Below, piece after piece: positions 50,420-59,508 of a DNA stretch of 64,000 nucleotides. Location of the stretch: the NCBI GenBank assembly GCA_963700895.1, contig CAVOZI010000022.1, positions 62,001-126,000 on the forward strand, read 5' to 3'. The position numbers and the translations under genes are program-made. This DNA comes from Anderseniella sp963700895 (GTDB lineage Bacteria; Pseudomonadota; Alphaproteobacteria; Rhizobiales; Aestuariivirgaceae). Within the stretch, counting starts at the first letter, position 1; the number at the start of each line of letters is the position of its first letter. The notes under the pieces were generated by a model. The model made no database searches and had not been told where the DNA came from. It saw only the letters and a list, made by a program, of their open reading frames with translations.

Positions 50420-52195
50420 GAGTGTTACCACTACATTTGTGATTGCTGTGTGGTCGCGCTGGCACGCGCCAGCACCTATGCCTGTGGCTGTTCGCTCAGG
50501 TTTACCGGGAGCGCGATACCGGCGGCCTTGAAGACGTTTCCAACCTCGCCTGTCACATGTGTGCGCGTCGTGACGACCTTGCCGTCTTTTTCGATTGTTG
50601 CCTGCTGGAGCCGGTCGAGATCGTTGAGCAGCGGCTGCCACTCGGGGCGCAACCCCTTCTCCTGGCATAGGCGCATCAGTTCCTTGGCGAGCGTCAGGGC
50701 CAGGAACGAGACGAACACATGGCCGCGGATGGCAGCGTCGGATTGATGGAAGATCGGCCGGGTATCAAAGCTCGCCTTGGCAACGCGGAACAGCGCCTCG
50801 ACCTGCAAGAGATCGCGGTAACGGATGACGGCCTGCAAGGGGGTGATCCTCGCATTGGTGCGCAGCACGCTGATCCCGTCGAAGCGCGCCTCGTCAGCCA
50901 GCTTGCCCAGATCAACCTCGAAGCCCTTGCCGCTGGCCTTGAGATAGCGGCGCCAGGCCGAGTTGCCGATGAGCGCCTTGTCGCCCTTCTTGAGCTGGGT
51001 CTGAAGACCATCGATAATCGCCTGCCGGTCGGCCCTGTCCTTTGCAGCCTCGGCCTCGTTCAGCGTGGTGATATAGCGCTGGGCATCGCGGCCTTTGCCA
51101 ACGCGGACCTCCTTGACCCAGAGCTGGGTGTCACCCGCCTGCCGCTCGAGCACCAGCGGAACCATCGGGGCATCATCCCTGAGTACGATGTCGCGGACGA
51201 TGCTGCTCGAGCGCTCGCGGGCACCGAGGATGTATTCCATGCCCAGCTCTTCCAGCGCAGCAATGGTCCCGGCGCTGATCATCCCGCGATCGGCCACAAC
51301 GCATGAGCGGGTAATGCCAAAGCGCGTGCGCAGGCGGTTGACGATCGGCAGGAGGACCTTCACATCCGCCGTGTTGCCCGGCACCATCTCGGTGCAGATC
51401 GGCCGGCCCTGCGCATCGATCACCACGGCAAGGATCATCTGCGCAAGCTCGGGCCGGTGGTCCTTGGAATGGCCTCTGCGTCCCCGCGTCTCGCCCCCTG
51501 CGCCGTAGAACGACAGCGAAGTGGTATCCATGAACACCAGGCTCAGATCCGTGAACAGGTCACGACGCCGTTCGAACAGCTTCTCCTCGATCACATCCTT
51601 CACACAGCGCGGCGCCAAAGCGCCTTCGGCCTTCTCCGCTATCTCCTCGCCCAGCCAGGCCATGGCGCGGTAGAAGTGATGAAGCGCCAGTTCCCCTGCC
51701 CCCTCGATGGCGTAGCTCTTCATCCAGTCGGTGCAGGATCGATCCGAGCCCGAGACGAACAGCCGGTGCAGGGTGGCAACGAATATGGCGCGTTCGACAT
51801 CAAAGCCAAATGCACGCCCCTCCAGCACCTCAGCCAGTACGGCATCGATCCCGAGCCACTCCCACAGCCGGGCGAACAGTAGCGGGCCTCCAATGCGCAG
51901 AGCCTGGATTTTGCCCGCGTCGATGTCGGAAAGGATAACGCAGCGCTCAGCATGCCGCGCGATGGAGGCTGCGAGCCGGTCGAGTTCCCCGCTGGCGACG
52001 AGTGCATCTTTGCGCCCGAGCGCCTTGATGGTGCGCTGGCGCACCATTTTGCCCTCGCGCACGCTTTCGACGAGGTAGAGGTAGCGATGACCGCGGGCGA
52101 CTCTTTCGACAACGAACATGACGATGTTGTTATCGCTAATCCCACCTGGAATCAATGAAATCAGCCGCTCTCACGAAAATGTTGTTACTATACTC
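50420..52195 (-). mobile_element. IS1634-type insertion sequence
   Basis: The element holds one intact transposase gene and has gapped, imperfect inverted ends (50420-50441 and 52172-52195, sharing GAGT, ACATTT and GTGA). The exact ends are approximate and no target duplication could be recognised. Confidence 0.65.
50476..52119 (-). CDS. IS1634 family transposase
   Basis: A 547-residue DDE transposase of the IS4/IS1634 group. Recognisable parts: MDTTSLSFYG (first Asp), VVADRGMISAGTI (second Asp, the DREG-like area) and RDLLQVEALFRVAKA (Glu with K, the YREK-type region), plus the family N-terminus FVVERVARGHRYLYLVESVREG in part. The frame is intact; start ATG 52119 is preferred to 52155. Confidence 0.9.
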   Translation of the reverse strand: MFVVERVARGHRYLYLVESVREGKMVRQRTIKALGRKDALVASGELDRLAASIARHAERCVILSDIDAGKIQALRIGGPLLFARLWEWLGIDAVLAEVLEGRAFGFDVERAIFVATLHRLFVSGSDRSCTDWMKSYAIEGAGELALHHFYRAMAWLGEEIAEKAEGALAPRCVKDVIEEKLFERRRDLFTDLSLVFMDTTSLSFYGAGGETRGRRGHSKDHRPELAQMILAVVIDAQGRPICTEMVPGNTADVKVLLPIVNRLRTRFGITRSCVVADRGMISAGTIAALEELGMEYILGARERSSSIVRDIVLRDDAPMVPLVLERQAGDTQLWVKEVRVGKGRDAQRYITTLNEAEAAKDRADRQAIIDGLQTQLKKGDKALIGNSAWRRYLKASGKGFEVDLGKLADEARFDGISVLRTNARITPLQAVIRYRDLLQVEALFRVAKASFDTRPIFHQSDAAIRGHVFVSFLALTLAKELMRLCQEKGLRPEWQPLLNDLDRLQQATIEKDGKVVTTRTHVTGEVGNVFKAAGIALPVNLSEQPQA

Positions 52196-52236
52196 ATTTT
52201 CGGCATCAAACCCACATCTACGAAATTCAATGACTT

Positions 52237-53490
52237 ATGAAGGTGTGTTCCGCGTCTGTTCCGGCAACACTGTTCAACTTGGGTTTGGCAGACACGACCG
52301 ACCAGAAGTGGATGACCAAGGTGGAGATCACCAAGCAGGGTCCACACTGCACGGGCGATCCGAACTGCTTCAACCGCTACCACCCCGAGGTTCCGAGCAA
52401 GGCAGCGGCGAACGTCGGCGACATGATCATCTTCCATACCCGTGACGCGCTCGACTCCGAATTCAAGCTGGATTCCAACGCCGACGACCTCGCAACGGTT
52501 GACCTCGGGCTTGTCCATCCGATGACCGGGCCGGTGACCATCAACGGCGCCGCAAGGGGTGATGTCATCGAAGTGGAAATCGTTGACATCGAGCCGAATG
52601 AATATGGCTACACGGTCATTGCTCCGGGCTTCGGCTTCCTTCGGGACGTGTTCACCGAGCCCTACATCGTCAACTGGCGGCTGACCCGGACGGGCGCGGT
52701 GTCGGACCAGATGCCGGGCGTAACCATCCCTTATGAGGCATTTCCGGGCTCCATAGGAGTCATGCCCGGCGAACCCGAGCTCGAAAAGATCCTGAAGCGC
52801 GAGGCCGATCTGGCAGGCGCGGGAGGGGTCGTATTGACGCCATCCGCCGCAGGGGCATTGCCTGCCGACCTGTGTGGCGAAGGCAGCAGCCAGGCTGACC
52901 GCTGTCTGAGGACCATTCCGCCCCGCGAGAACGGCGGGAACATGGACGTGCAGCAGCAGCAGATCGGCACTCGAATGCTATTCCCATGCTTCATCGATGG
53001 ATGTGGTCTGTTCGTGGGCGACGTGCATTACGCGCAGGGCGATGGCGAGGTATCCGGTACGGCAATCGAAATGGGCTCTGTCACCACCTTGCGCGTGGTG
53101 AAGGTGCACAAGGGCATGGCCGAAAAGCTGCCGATGCCGGCAACGAAAGGCAATGACCAGATCGTCAAGATCGAACCCCACAGGTACTACCAGACAGTGG
53201 GCATCCCGCTGAAAGGCGCTGGAGAAATCCCGCCAAGTCACAAGTATCTCGAGGGCACGAAGATTGATAATCTGGAAAACCTGAACGAGGACCTGACCAT
53301 CGCTGCCCGTCACGCCCTGATCCAGATGATCGACTACATCGTCAATGAGCATGGGCTGACGCGGGAACAGGCCTACGTGCTGAGTTCAGTTGCGGTCGAC
53401 CTGCGCATCGGCCAGGTGGTGGACGTCCCGAACTATGTCGTGACTGCGACGCTCAATCTCAGCGTCTTCGACAAGTTCCGCCACTACTAG
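52237..53490 (+). CDS. Acetamidase/formamidase family protein
   Basis: A 417-residue hydrolase of the FmdA/AmdA family. Family segments: DDLATVDLGLVHPMTGPV, GDVIEVEIVDIEPNEYGYT in part, the catalytic region FVGDVHYAQGDGEVSGTAIEM, and the C-terminal YVLSSVAVDLRIGQVVD. It should release ammonia from small amides. The N-terminus before KVEITKQGPHC looks atypical and the IS end is only 42 bases upstream, so the original start and promoter may have been lost or altered. Confidence 0.85.
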   Translation: MKVCSASVPATLFNLGLADTTDQKWMTKVEITKQGPHCTGDPNCFNRYHPEVPSKAAANVGDMIIFHTRDALDSEFKLDSNADDLATVDLGLVHPMTGPVTINGAARGDVIEVEIVDIEPNEYGYTVIAPGFGFLRDVFTEPYIVNWRLTRTGAVSDQMPGVTIPYEAFPGSIGVMPGEPELEKILKREADLAGAGGVVLTPSAAGALPADLCGEGSSQADRCLRTIPPRENGGNMDVQQQQIGTRMLFPCFIDGCGLFVGDVHYAQGDGEVSGTAIEMGSVTTLRVVKVHKGMAEKLPMPATKGNDQIVKIEPHRYYQTVGIPLKGAGEIPPSHKYLEGTKIDNLENLNEDLTIAARHALIQMIDYIVNEHGLTREQAYVLSSVAVDLRIGQVVDVPNYVVTATLNLSVFDKFRHY

Positions 53491-53505
53491 TCTTGCATGG
53501 TTGCC

Positions 53506-53535
53506 GGGGCTGTTCCTCACTTAAGGGACAGCCCC
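53506..53535 (+). terminator. Stem-loop after the formamidase gene
   Basis: GGGGCTGTTCC (53506-53516) pairs with GGGACAGCCCC (53525-53535) across an 8-base loop, with one G-U pair. No T-tract follows, so it could be a processing or stabilising hairpin rather than a simple terminator. Confidence 0.4.
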
Positions 53536-53558
53536 AAACCCAACGCTCTAGGACGCCG

Positions 53559-54092
53559 ATGCTCAGACGGACTTTCCTGATAGCTCTTCCGGCTTTTCTC
53601 GCGCCCGGCATTGCCTTGGCACATTCGCCGTGGGGGCAGTACGTTGTTTATCGCCAGAAGCATCTACTGGTACTTAGTACCCGCGATGACGCTGCAAGCT
53701 ACCCTTATTCGAAGCGGCTGGTTGAGGTAATCAACAAGGGCGCGCCGGAAGCCAGCGCCCGGCCCGCAAGGGCTATCAATCTGGACAGGGCGTACAACCT
53801 GTTGCGCTCGGACCAGTTTCAGTTTGCGCTGTTGTCTGCTGCCAACGTCGAGGCCATGCGAACTGCAGCTGGCCAGTTCAGCGGGAAACCCGCACTCGAT
53901 CTCAGGACAGTCTACAAGTTCGACGATCTGGAATTCGTTGTGCGGGCCGACTTCCCCGACAATCTCGTTTCAATCGTCACCGATGCGGTGCTGTCCAACA
54001 TCAGTGCACTTCCCGGCGCATTGCCGCCGGAAGATGTGTTGCAGTTGCCAAATCTTCATGTTGGCGCCCGCGAGGCCATCCAGCGCCAGTAA
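53559..54092 (+). CDS. Secreted protein, resembles TAXI/substrate-binding fold
   Basis: A 177-residue protein with an RR-containing signal peptide (MLRRTFLIALPAFLAP, cleavage near ALA|HSPW). The mature part (LLVLSTRDDAASYPYSKRLVEVINK, FQFALLSAANVEAMR, LRTVYKFDDLEFVVRADF in parts) looks like a short periplasmic binding protein of the TAXI/phosphonate kind. It follows the formamidase gene on the same strand, so a role in sensing or capturing an amide-related ligand is possible (inference). No transporter gene is adjacent. Confidence 0.55.
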   Translation: MLRRTFLIALPAFLAPGIALAHSPWGQYVVYRQKHLLVLSTRDDAASYPYSKRLVEVINKGAPEASARPARAINLDRAYNLLRSDQFQFALLSAANVEAMRTAAGQFSGKPALDLRTVYKFDDLEFVVRADFPDNLVSIVTDAVLSNISALPGALPPEDVLQLPNLHVGAREAIQRQ

Positions 54093-54116
54093 CCGGCCAC
54101 CTCCAGCCTTATCTCC

Positions 54117-57100
54117 TCACCGCTCCACTTCCATGCTCATCAGAGCGGCATTGCCGCCGGACGCCGTGGTGTCCACTGACAGCACCCGTTCAGCTGCAAA
54201 CCGGTAGAGATAGTGCGGACCGCCGGCCTTCGGCCCCGTTCCCGACAGGCCCTCGCCACCGAACGGCTGCGAGCCGACGATGGCGCCGATCTGGTTGCGG
54301 TTGACGTACATGTTGCCGACACGCACCGAGCGCGCCACCTGCTCCACGGTGTCCTCGATGCGCGAGTGCAGCCCCAGCGTCAGGCCATAGCCGGTGGCGT
54401 TCAGCGCCTCGCACACCTTGTCCAGCCTGTCGGCCTTGTAGCGGACCACGTGCAGGCACGGCCCGAACACCTCTTCCTTCAGCGGTGCGAGCGATGGCAA
54501 TTCATAGATCGCTGGCGTGACGAACGTGCCAGCCTTGCACGCCGCCGGCATGGGCAGATCGATCAGCGTCCTCATTTCCCGCGCCATGCGTGCCTTGTGG
54601 GCCTCCAGCCGGTCCTTCGCCTCGATATCAATGACCGGGCCGACGTCGGTCGAGAAGTCGAGCGGATCACCCACCTTCAGCTCTTCAGTCGCGCCTACCA
54701 GCATGTCGATGGTTCGCTTCGCCGCCTCTTCCTGCACGAACAGGATACGCGCGGCGGAACAACGCTGCCCGGCTGAATCAAAGGCCGACAAGATGAGGTC
54801 GCGCACCGCCTGCTCCGGCAAGGCGGACGAGTCCACGATCATCGCATTCATGCCGCCGGTCTCGGCAATCAGCGGCAGGATGGCGCCATGGCGCGCCGCC
54901 AGCGCGCGGTTGATGATGTGCGCCGTCTGGGTCGAGCCGGTAAACGCCACGCCACCGAGCAGCGGGTGCTTCAGCAGCGTCGCGCCAATGCGCGCACCGT
55001 CGCCGGGCAGAAGCGACAACACCTCCGCCGGCACGCCCGCCTGGTGCATCAGCTTCACCGCCTCGTAGGCAATGAGCGGCGTCTGCTCCGCAGGCTTGGC
55101 CAGCACCGTATTGCCGGCCGCCAGCGCTGCCGCCATTTGCCCGCTATAGATCGCCAGCGGGAAGTTCCACGGTGCGATGCAGGCAAATACGCCCCGGCCA
55201 TGCAGCCGCAGTTCGTTGTGCTCGCCAGTTGGGCCGGGCATGCCCTCTGGTGAATGGAATTTCTCCCGCGCCTGCGCCGCATAATAGCGCAGGAAGTCCA
55301 CTGCCTCGCGCAGGTCGGCGTGGGCATTGTCGAGCGTCTTGCCGGCCTCGCGGATCAGCAGCGCATAGAGCTTTGGCGCATTCTGTTCGTAAAGGTCAGC
55401 GGCTTGCTCCAGCACCTTCGCCCTGCCCTCTCCCCCCAACCCGTCCCAGCCGGCTTGCGCCTTGTCCGCCGCCTTGATGGCGGCTTCGACCTGTGCGTCA
55501 GAAGCCTCCGAAATGCTGCCGACCTTGACCGAGCGGTCATGCGGCGAGGTGATATCGTGCGGGCGCTCGCCTTTCGCGCTGCCGGGCACCAGCGCCGTGG
55601 CGTCGACCGGAGACTTGAGGGCCGCTTCGATCTGCTGCATCAGCGGTGTGCGCGTAGCGTCGTCCCACAGCGGCAACCCGGCGGAGTTTTGGCGCGGGCT
55701 GAAGATGGCGCGCGGTTCGGCGATGCGCGGATGCGGAAGACTGTCGAGGTGGCGCACCACCGCCACCGGATCCTCGACGATGTCCTCAATCGGCGCCTCG
55801 TCGTCGGCCAGCCGGTTCACGAACGAGGTATTGGCGCCGTTTTCCAGCAAGCGTCGCACCAGGTAAGCCAGCAGGTCCTCGTGGCTGCCCACCGGCGCAT
55901 AGATGCGGCACGGTTGGGCCAGCCCTTCGGCGCTTGTCACCGCGTCATAGAGCGCCTGCCCCATGCCGTGCAGCCGCTGGAATTCGAACTCCCGGTCGTT
56001 GCCTGCCATCACCGACACCGCAGCCACCGTGTGGGCATTGTGGGTGGCGAACTGTGGGTAAAACGCGTCGCGGTGCTTCAGCAGATACCGCGCACAGGCA
56101 AGATAGGAAACGTCGGTCGAGACCTTGCGGGTGAACAGCGGAAAGCCCTCGTAGCCGCCGATCTGCGCCAGCTTGATCTCGGTGTCCCAGTAGGCGCCCT
56201 TGACCAGCCGCACCGGGAACCGCCGCCTGGTGTCACGCGCCAGTTGCGCCAGCCATTGCAGCGCCGGCATGGCGCGCCGGGAATAGGCCTGAACAGCCAG
56301 CCCCAACCCGTTCCAACCCTTGAGTTTTTCGTCGTGGGCAAGCCTCCCGAACAGCTTGAAGGAGAGCTCCAGCCGGTCAACCTCCTCGGCATCGATGGTG
56401 AGCGCCATGCCGCCTTCTTTTGCCTGTACGCACAGGGCAAGTATCCGCGGATACAGCTCGTCCATGACGCGGGCTTGCTTGCGGGCCTCGTAGCGCGGGT
56501 GCAGCGCCGAGAGCTTGACCGAGATCGACGGCAGTTCATGGATCGGCCGGTCCATCGGGTCGGACGCTGCAATGGCCTTGATGGCATCCGAATAGGACTG
56601 CCAGTAGCGCTCGGCATCCTTCATGGTGCGCGCCGCTTCGCCCAGCATGTCGTAGCTGAAGCGGTAGCCCTGCCCCTTCAGCGGCTTGGACACGTCCAGC
56701 GCCTCGGCAATGGTGCGGCCAAGCACGAATTGCTTGCCCATGATCTTCATGGCGTGGCGCATGGCCTGCCGCACCACCGGCTCACCCGAGCGCTTGACGA
56801 TGCGTGAGAAATAGCCGGACGGGTTCTTGACCGCCTCGCCGCCCAGTTCCACGAACCGGCCCGTCAGCATCAGCCCCCAGGTCGAGGCGTTGACGAACAG
56901 CGAATCCGATGCGCCGAGGTGCTTTTCCCAGTCGCGCCCGCCGATCTTGTCGGCGATCAGCTTGTCGGCCGTGTGGTCATCGGGGATGCGCAGCAGCGCC
57001 TCGGCAAGGCACATCAGCACCACCCCCTCCTCGCTCGACAGCGAGTATTCCTGCATGAACTCGTCGACGCCGCCCTTCTGCTTGCGGCCCTTGCGCACCT

Positions 57101-57236
57101 GCTTGACCAGGCTGGTGGCCAGTTCCTGGGTCTTTTTCGCGTCGTCGCCGTCCAGCCGCGCCTGCGCAGCCAGGGTTCGCACCAGTTCGCTTTCATCGGC
57201 GAAAAGGTGGCTTGAAATCTGCGACAAATCGGGCAA
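54117..57236 (-). CDS. putA: Bifunctional proline dehydrogenase/P5C dehydrogenase
   Basis: A 1,039-residue PutA that oxidises proline to glutamate. The flavin-dependent PRODH barrel (residues about 150-470) has RLVKGAYWDTEIK and FATHNAHTV; the aldehyde dehydrogenase (about 540-1010) has the catalytic Cys in SAGQRCSAARI and Glu in IAETGGMNAMI. There is no N-terminal ribbon-helix-helix DNA-binding domain, so regulation is left to the divergent Lrp-type gene. Confidence 0.96.
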   Translation of the reverse strand: MPDLSQISSHLFADESELVRTLAAQARLDGDDAKKTQELATSLVKQVRKGRKQKGGVDEFMQEYSLSSEEGVVLMCLAEALLRIPDDHTADKLIADKIGGRDWEKHLGASDSLFVNASTWGLMLTGRFVELGGEAVKNPSGYFSRIVKRSGEPVVRQAMRHAMKIMGKQFVLGRTIAEALDVSKPLKGQGYRFSYDMLGEAARTMKDAERYWQSYSDAIKAIAASDPMDRPIHELPSISVKLSALHPRYEARKQARVMDELYPRILALCVQAKEGGMALTIDAEEVDRLELSFKLFGRLAHDEKLKGWNGLGLAVQAYSRRAMPALQWLAQLARDTRRRFPVRLVKGAYWDTEIKLAQIGGYEGFPLFTRKVSTDVSYLACARYLLKHRDAFYPQFATHNAHTVAAVSVMAGNDREFEFQRLHGMGQALYDAVTSAEGLAQPCRIYAPVGSHEDLLAYLVRRLLENGANTSFVNRLADDEAPIEDIVEDPVAVVRHLDSLPHPRIAEPRAIFSPRQNSAGLPLWDDATRTPLMQQIEAALKSPVDATALVPGSAKGERPHDITSPHDRSVKVGSISEASDAQVEAAIKAADKAQAGWDGLGGEGRAKVLEQAADLYEQNAPKLYALLIREAGKTLDNAHADLREAVDFLRYYAAQAREKFHSPEGMPGPTGEHNELRLHGRGVFACIAPWNFPLAIYSGQMAAALAAGNTVLAKPAEQTPLIAYEAVKLMHQAGVPAEVLSLLPGDGARIGATLLKHPLLGGVAFTGSTQTAHIINRALAARHGAILPLIAETGGMNAMIVDSSALPEQAVRDLILSAFDSAGQRCSAARILFVQEEAAKRTIDMLVGATEELKVGDPLDFSTDVGPVIDIEAKDRLEAHKARMAREMRTLIDLPMPAACKAGTFVTPAIYELPSLAPLKEEVFGPCLHVVRYKADRLDKVCEALNATGYGLTLGLHSRIEDTVEQVARSVRVGNMYVNRNQIGAIVGSQPFGGEGLSGTGPKAGGPHYLYRFAAERVLSVDTTASGGNAALMSMEVER

Positions 57237-57369
57237 ATCGGGCTGACTTATGGCTACACTCCGCGTGAAAGTCGATATCGTTACATAGCTTTATCCACCC
57301 GGTGATTTCCGCTATGTTTTTGTCCGTTTGCAGTGAAACCCTCTATTGCAGCCGTTATGGAGCACGTCA
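57237..57369. promoter_or_regulatory. putA/putR divergent control region
   Basis: The 133-base AT-richer gap between putA and its regulator should hold both promoters and the PutR binding site. I could not fix a single operator by eye. Confidence 0.4.
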
Positions 57370-57855
57370 TTGAAGCTGGACACCTATGACATCAACCTGC
57401 TGGATGCGCTGCAGCAGGATGGCCGGGCAAGCATCGCCGAGCTGGCCAAACGGATCAACCTGTCCGCAACCCCGTGCGCCCAGCGGCTGCGCAAGCTTGA
57501 AGCGTCCGGCCTCGTTGCCGGATATCGCGCGCTCATTGATCCGCGCACACTCGGGCTCGATCTGCTGGTATTCATCGAGGTGACGCTCAAGGAAACCGGC
57601 GAGCAGACGCTGCAGGCGTTCAACGCCGCCATTCGCGCCGTGCCGCACATTCTCGAGTGCCACATGGTGGGCGGCAACTTTGACTACCTGCTGAAGGCGC
57701 GGGTGGCCGACATGCCGCAGTACCGTGCGCTGCTCGGCAGCGAGATCGGATCGCTGCCCATGGTCCAGAGCACCCATTCCTATTTCGTCATGGAGGAGGT
57801 GAAGGACATGGGGGCCTTGCCGCTCAAGCCGGTGCGGACGGCGGGAAAAAGGTGA
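57370..57855 (+). CDS. putR: Lrp/AsnC family regulator, PutR type
   Basis: A 161-residue Lrp-type regulator with an N-terminal helix-turn-helix (IAELAKRINLSATPCAQRLRKLE in parts) and a C-terminal RAM domain. Divergent placement from putA marks it as PutR, which activates putA in response to proline in alphaproteobacteria. The start is TTG 57370 (GGAG eight bases before); TTG 57346 would add eight residues. Confidence 0.88.
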   Translation: MKLDTYDINLLDALQQDGRASIAELAKRINLSATPCAQRLRKLEASGLVAGYRALIDPRTLGLDLLVFIEVTLKETGEQTLQAFNAAIRAVPHILECHMVGGNFDYLLKARVADMPQYRALLGSEIGSLPMVQSTHSYFVMEEVKDMGALPLKPVRTAGKR

Positions 57856-57907
57856 TAGGCTGAGCACCGGATACTTTCCATCAACCCGATTCCCGTGCCA
57901 ACCGCCC

Positions 57908-58759
57908 ATGCCCAAGACCCTGCAGACTGTTCGCACCATAGAGGCCATGCGCCGGTGGGTGTCACGCTGGCGCGGCCAGGGCATGCGCTCGGCGGTGGTG
58001 CCCACCATGGGCGCGCTGCATGACGGACACCTGCAGCTGGTCGAGCGCGGCTTGCGCATCGCCGACCGGGTGGTGGTGACCATCTTCGTCAATCCCGCCC
58101 AGTTTGGCCCTGGCGAGGACCTGGACGCCTATCCGCGCACCGAGAAGCAGGACGTGTTGAAGCTGCGTGCCGCTGGCGCCCACGTGGTGTTCGCGCCCAA
58201 CCGGCTGGAAATGTACCCGGAAGGATTTTCGGCAAAAGTATCGATGGGCGGCCCCGCCAGGGCCGGGCTGGAAGACGCCTACCGGCCGCACTTCTTTGAT
58301 GGCGTTGCCACCGTAGTCGCCAAACTGTTGAATGCAGCGGGCTGCGATTACGCCATGTTTGGCGAGAAGGATTTCCAGCAGTTGAAGGTCGTCACCGCCA
58401 TGGCGCGGGATCTCGCCATCCCGACGATCATCGTCGGCGTACCCACGGTTCGCGAGGCAGACGGGCTGGCCATGTCGTCCCGCAATGCCTATCTCAGCGC
58501 GGCAGAACGCGCCACAGCGCCACTTTTGCATCAGACGCTGCAGCAGCTCGCAACAGACATCCGCGCCGGCAAGAACATCGCACGGTCGTGCACGTCGGCC
58601 CGCCGCAAACTCGAAAAGGCCGGCTTCCGGCCTGATTACGTGGAGGCGCGGGCAGCCGAGACGCTTGCGCCGGTGAAAAAGCTCGGCGAAACCGAAATCC
58701 GGCTGCTGGCTGCGGCGTGGCTGGGCAAGACGCGGCTGATCGACAATATCGCGGTTTGA
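57908..58759 (+). CDS. panC: Pantothenate synthetase
   Basis: A 283-residue ATP-dependent enzyme that joins pantoate and beta-alanine. Motifs: VVPTMGALHDGHLQL, IFVNPAQFGPGEDLDAYPR, FGEKDFQQL and AMSSRNAYLS. panB is not adjacent. The next small gene starts 11 bases after the stop. Confidence 0.95.
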   Translation: MPKTLQTVRTIEAMRRWVSRWRGQGMRSAVVPTMGALHDGHLQLVERGLRIADRVVVTIFVNPAQFGPGEDLDAYPRTEKQDVLKLRAAGAHVVFAPNRLEMYPEGFSAKVSMGGPARAGLEDAYRPHFFDGVATVVAKLLNAAGCDYAMFGEKDFQQLKVVTAMARDLAIPTIIVGVPTVREADGLAMSSRNAYLSAAERATAPLLHQTLQQLATDIRAGKNIARSCTSARRKLEKAGFRPDYVEARAAETLAPVKKLGETEIRLLAAAWLGKTRLIDNIAV

Positions 58760-58770
58760 GGAGTGCTGCC

Positions 58771-58998
58771 ATGAATGGACTGGTTGGTATCTGGCTTGCC
58801 ATGCGCGTTGTATCGTTCGTGCTCATGGCGTTCATCCTGGTGTTCATGATCGGCGGCCACGGCTGGGCAGCCACGGGGCGCGCCATTGCCTTCATCGAAC
58901 CAAGATTGCTGGTGGAAAGTCCCATTGCCTTCGGCATCTGCGCGGCGATCTGGCTGGCGTGGGGCATCGCCTCCTGGCGCTTCCTGTTCGGAAAGTAG
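58771..58998 (+). CDS. Small membrane protein, unknown
   Basis: A 75-residue protein with two membrane helices (about 4-26 and 46-68) and GAGGAG ahead of ATG 58771. It probably belongs to the panC transcript. No family recognised. Confidence 0.6.
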   Translation: MNGLVGIWLAMRVVSFVLMAFILVFMIGGHGWAATGRAIAFIEPRLLVESPIAFGICAAIWLAWGIASWRFLFGK

Positions 58999-59005
58999 AA
59001 CCGGT

Positions 59006-59422
59006 CTACAGCAAGCCCAGTTCCGCCAGTTCGTTGCGCATCTTCTCCGGCATTCCGGCCACGTCATCTCCGCGCGGCAGGTCGGCAGGCGCGTCCTCCG
59101 GTTTCAGATAGCGCCAACCCTGGAACGGCCGCTTCGGCTGCGGGCGCACCGGTACGATGTCCTCGTCAAGCACGAGGTTGCAGCGGGTGATGCCATCGTC
59201 ATCCTCGAACGGTTCGATGGCAATGATCTTCTGGCGGCAGCTCACCATCCCCTTGATCACCCAGTAAAGTGATCCCTTGCCGACGATCTCATCGGCGCGC
59301 TTCGGGATCATGCGCGTGGTGTGATAGATGCGCCCCACCGTACGCAGCCGCATTTCCTGCCAGTCGGCAAGGTCCTGGATGTCGGGTGCGCCAACGCAAA
59401 GCTTGAGGATATGAAGGGTCAT
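59006..59422 (-). CDS. DUF1489 family protein
   Basis: A 138-residue protein of the DUF1489 family (MTLHILKLCVGAPDIQDLADWQ in parts, GRIYHTTRMIPKRADE, GSLYWVIKGMV, CRQKII, PKRPFQGWRYL), conserved in alphaproteobacteria and without known function. Soluble, with no signal peptide. ATG 59422 is preferred. Confidence 0.88.
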   Translation of the reverse strand: MTLHILKLCVGAPDIQDLADWQEMRLRTVGRIYHTTRMIPKRADEIVGKGSLYWVIKGMVSCRQKIIAIEPFEDDDGITRCNLVLDEDIVPVRPQPKRPFQGWRYLKPEDAPADLPRGDDVAGMPEKMRNELAELGLL

Positions 59423-59508
59423 GTACTGACAATTCACCCGGCAGGTGGCTGGTTGCAACGCAAGCCCCGCCGCTTTGCACAGTTTTCTGAACCGGATGGT
59501 TCAAGCCT

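Noticed and set aside
55254..56807. 517-codon open frame on the plus strand
   Set aside because: It lies wholly antisense to putA, whose frame is unmistakable. Long antisense frames are expected at this GC content.
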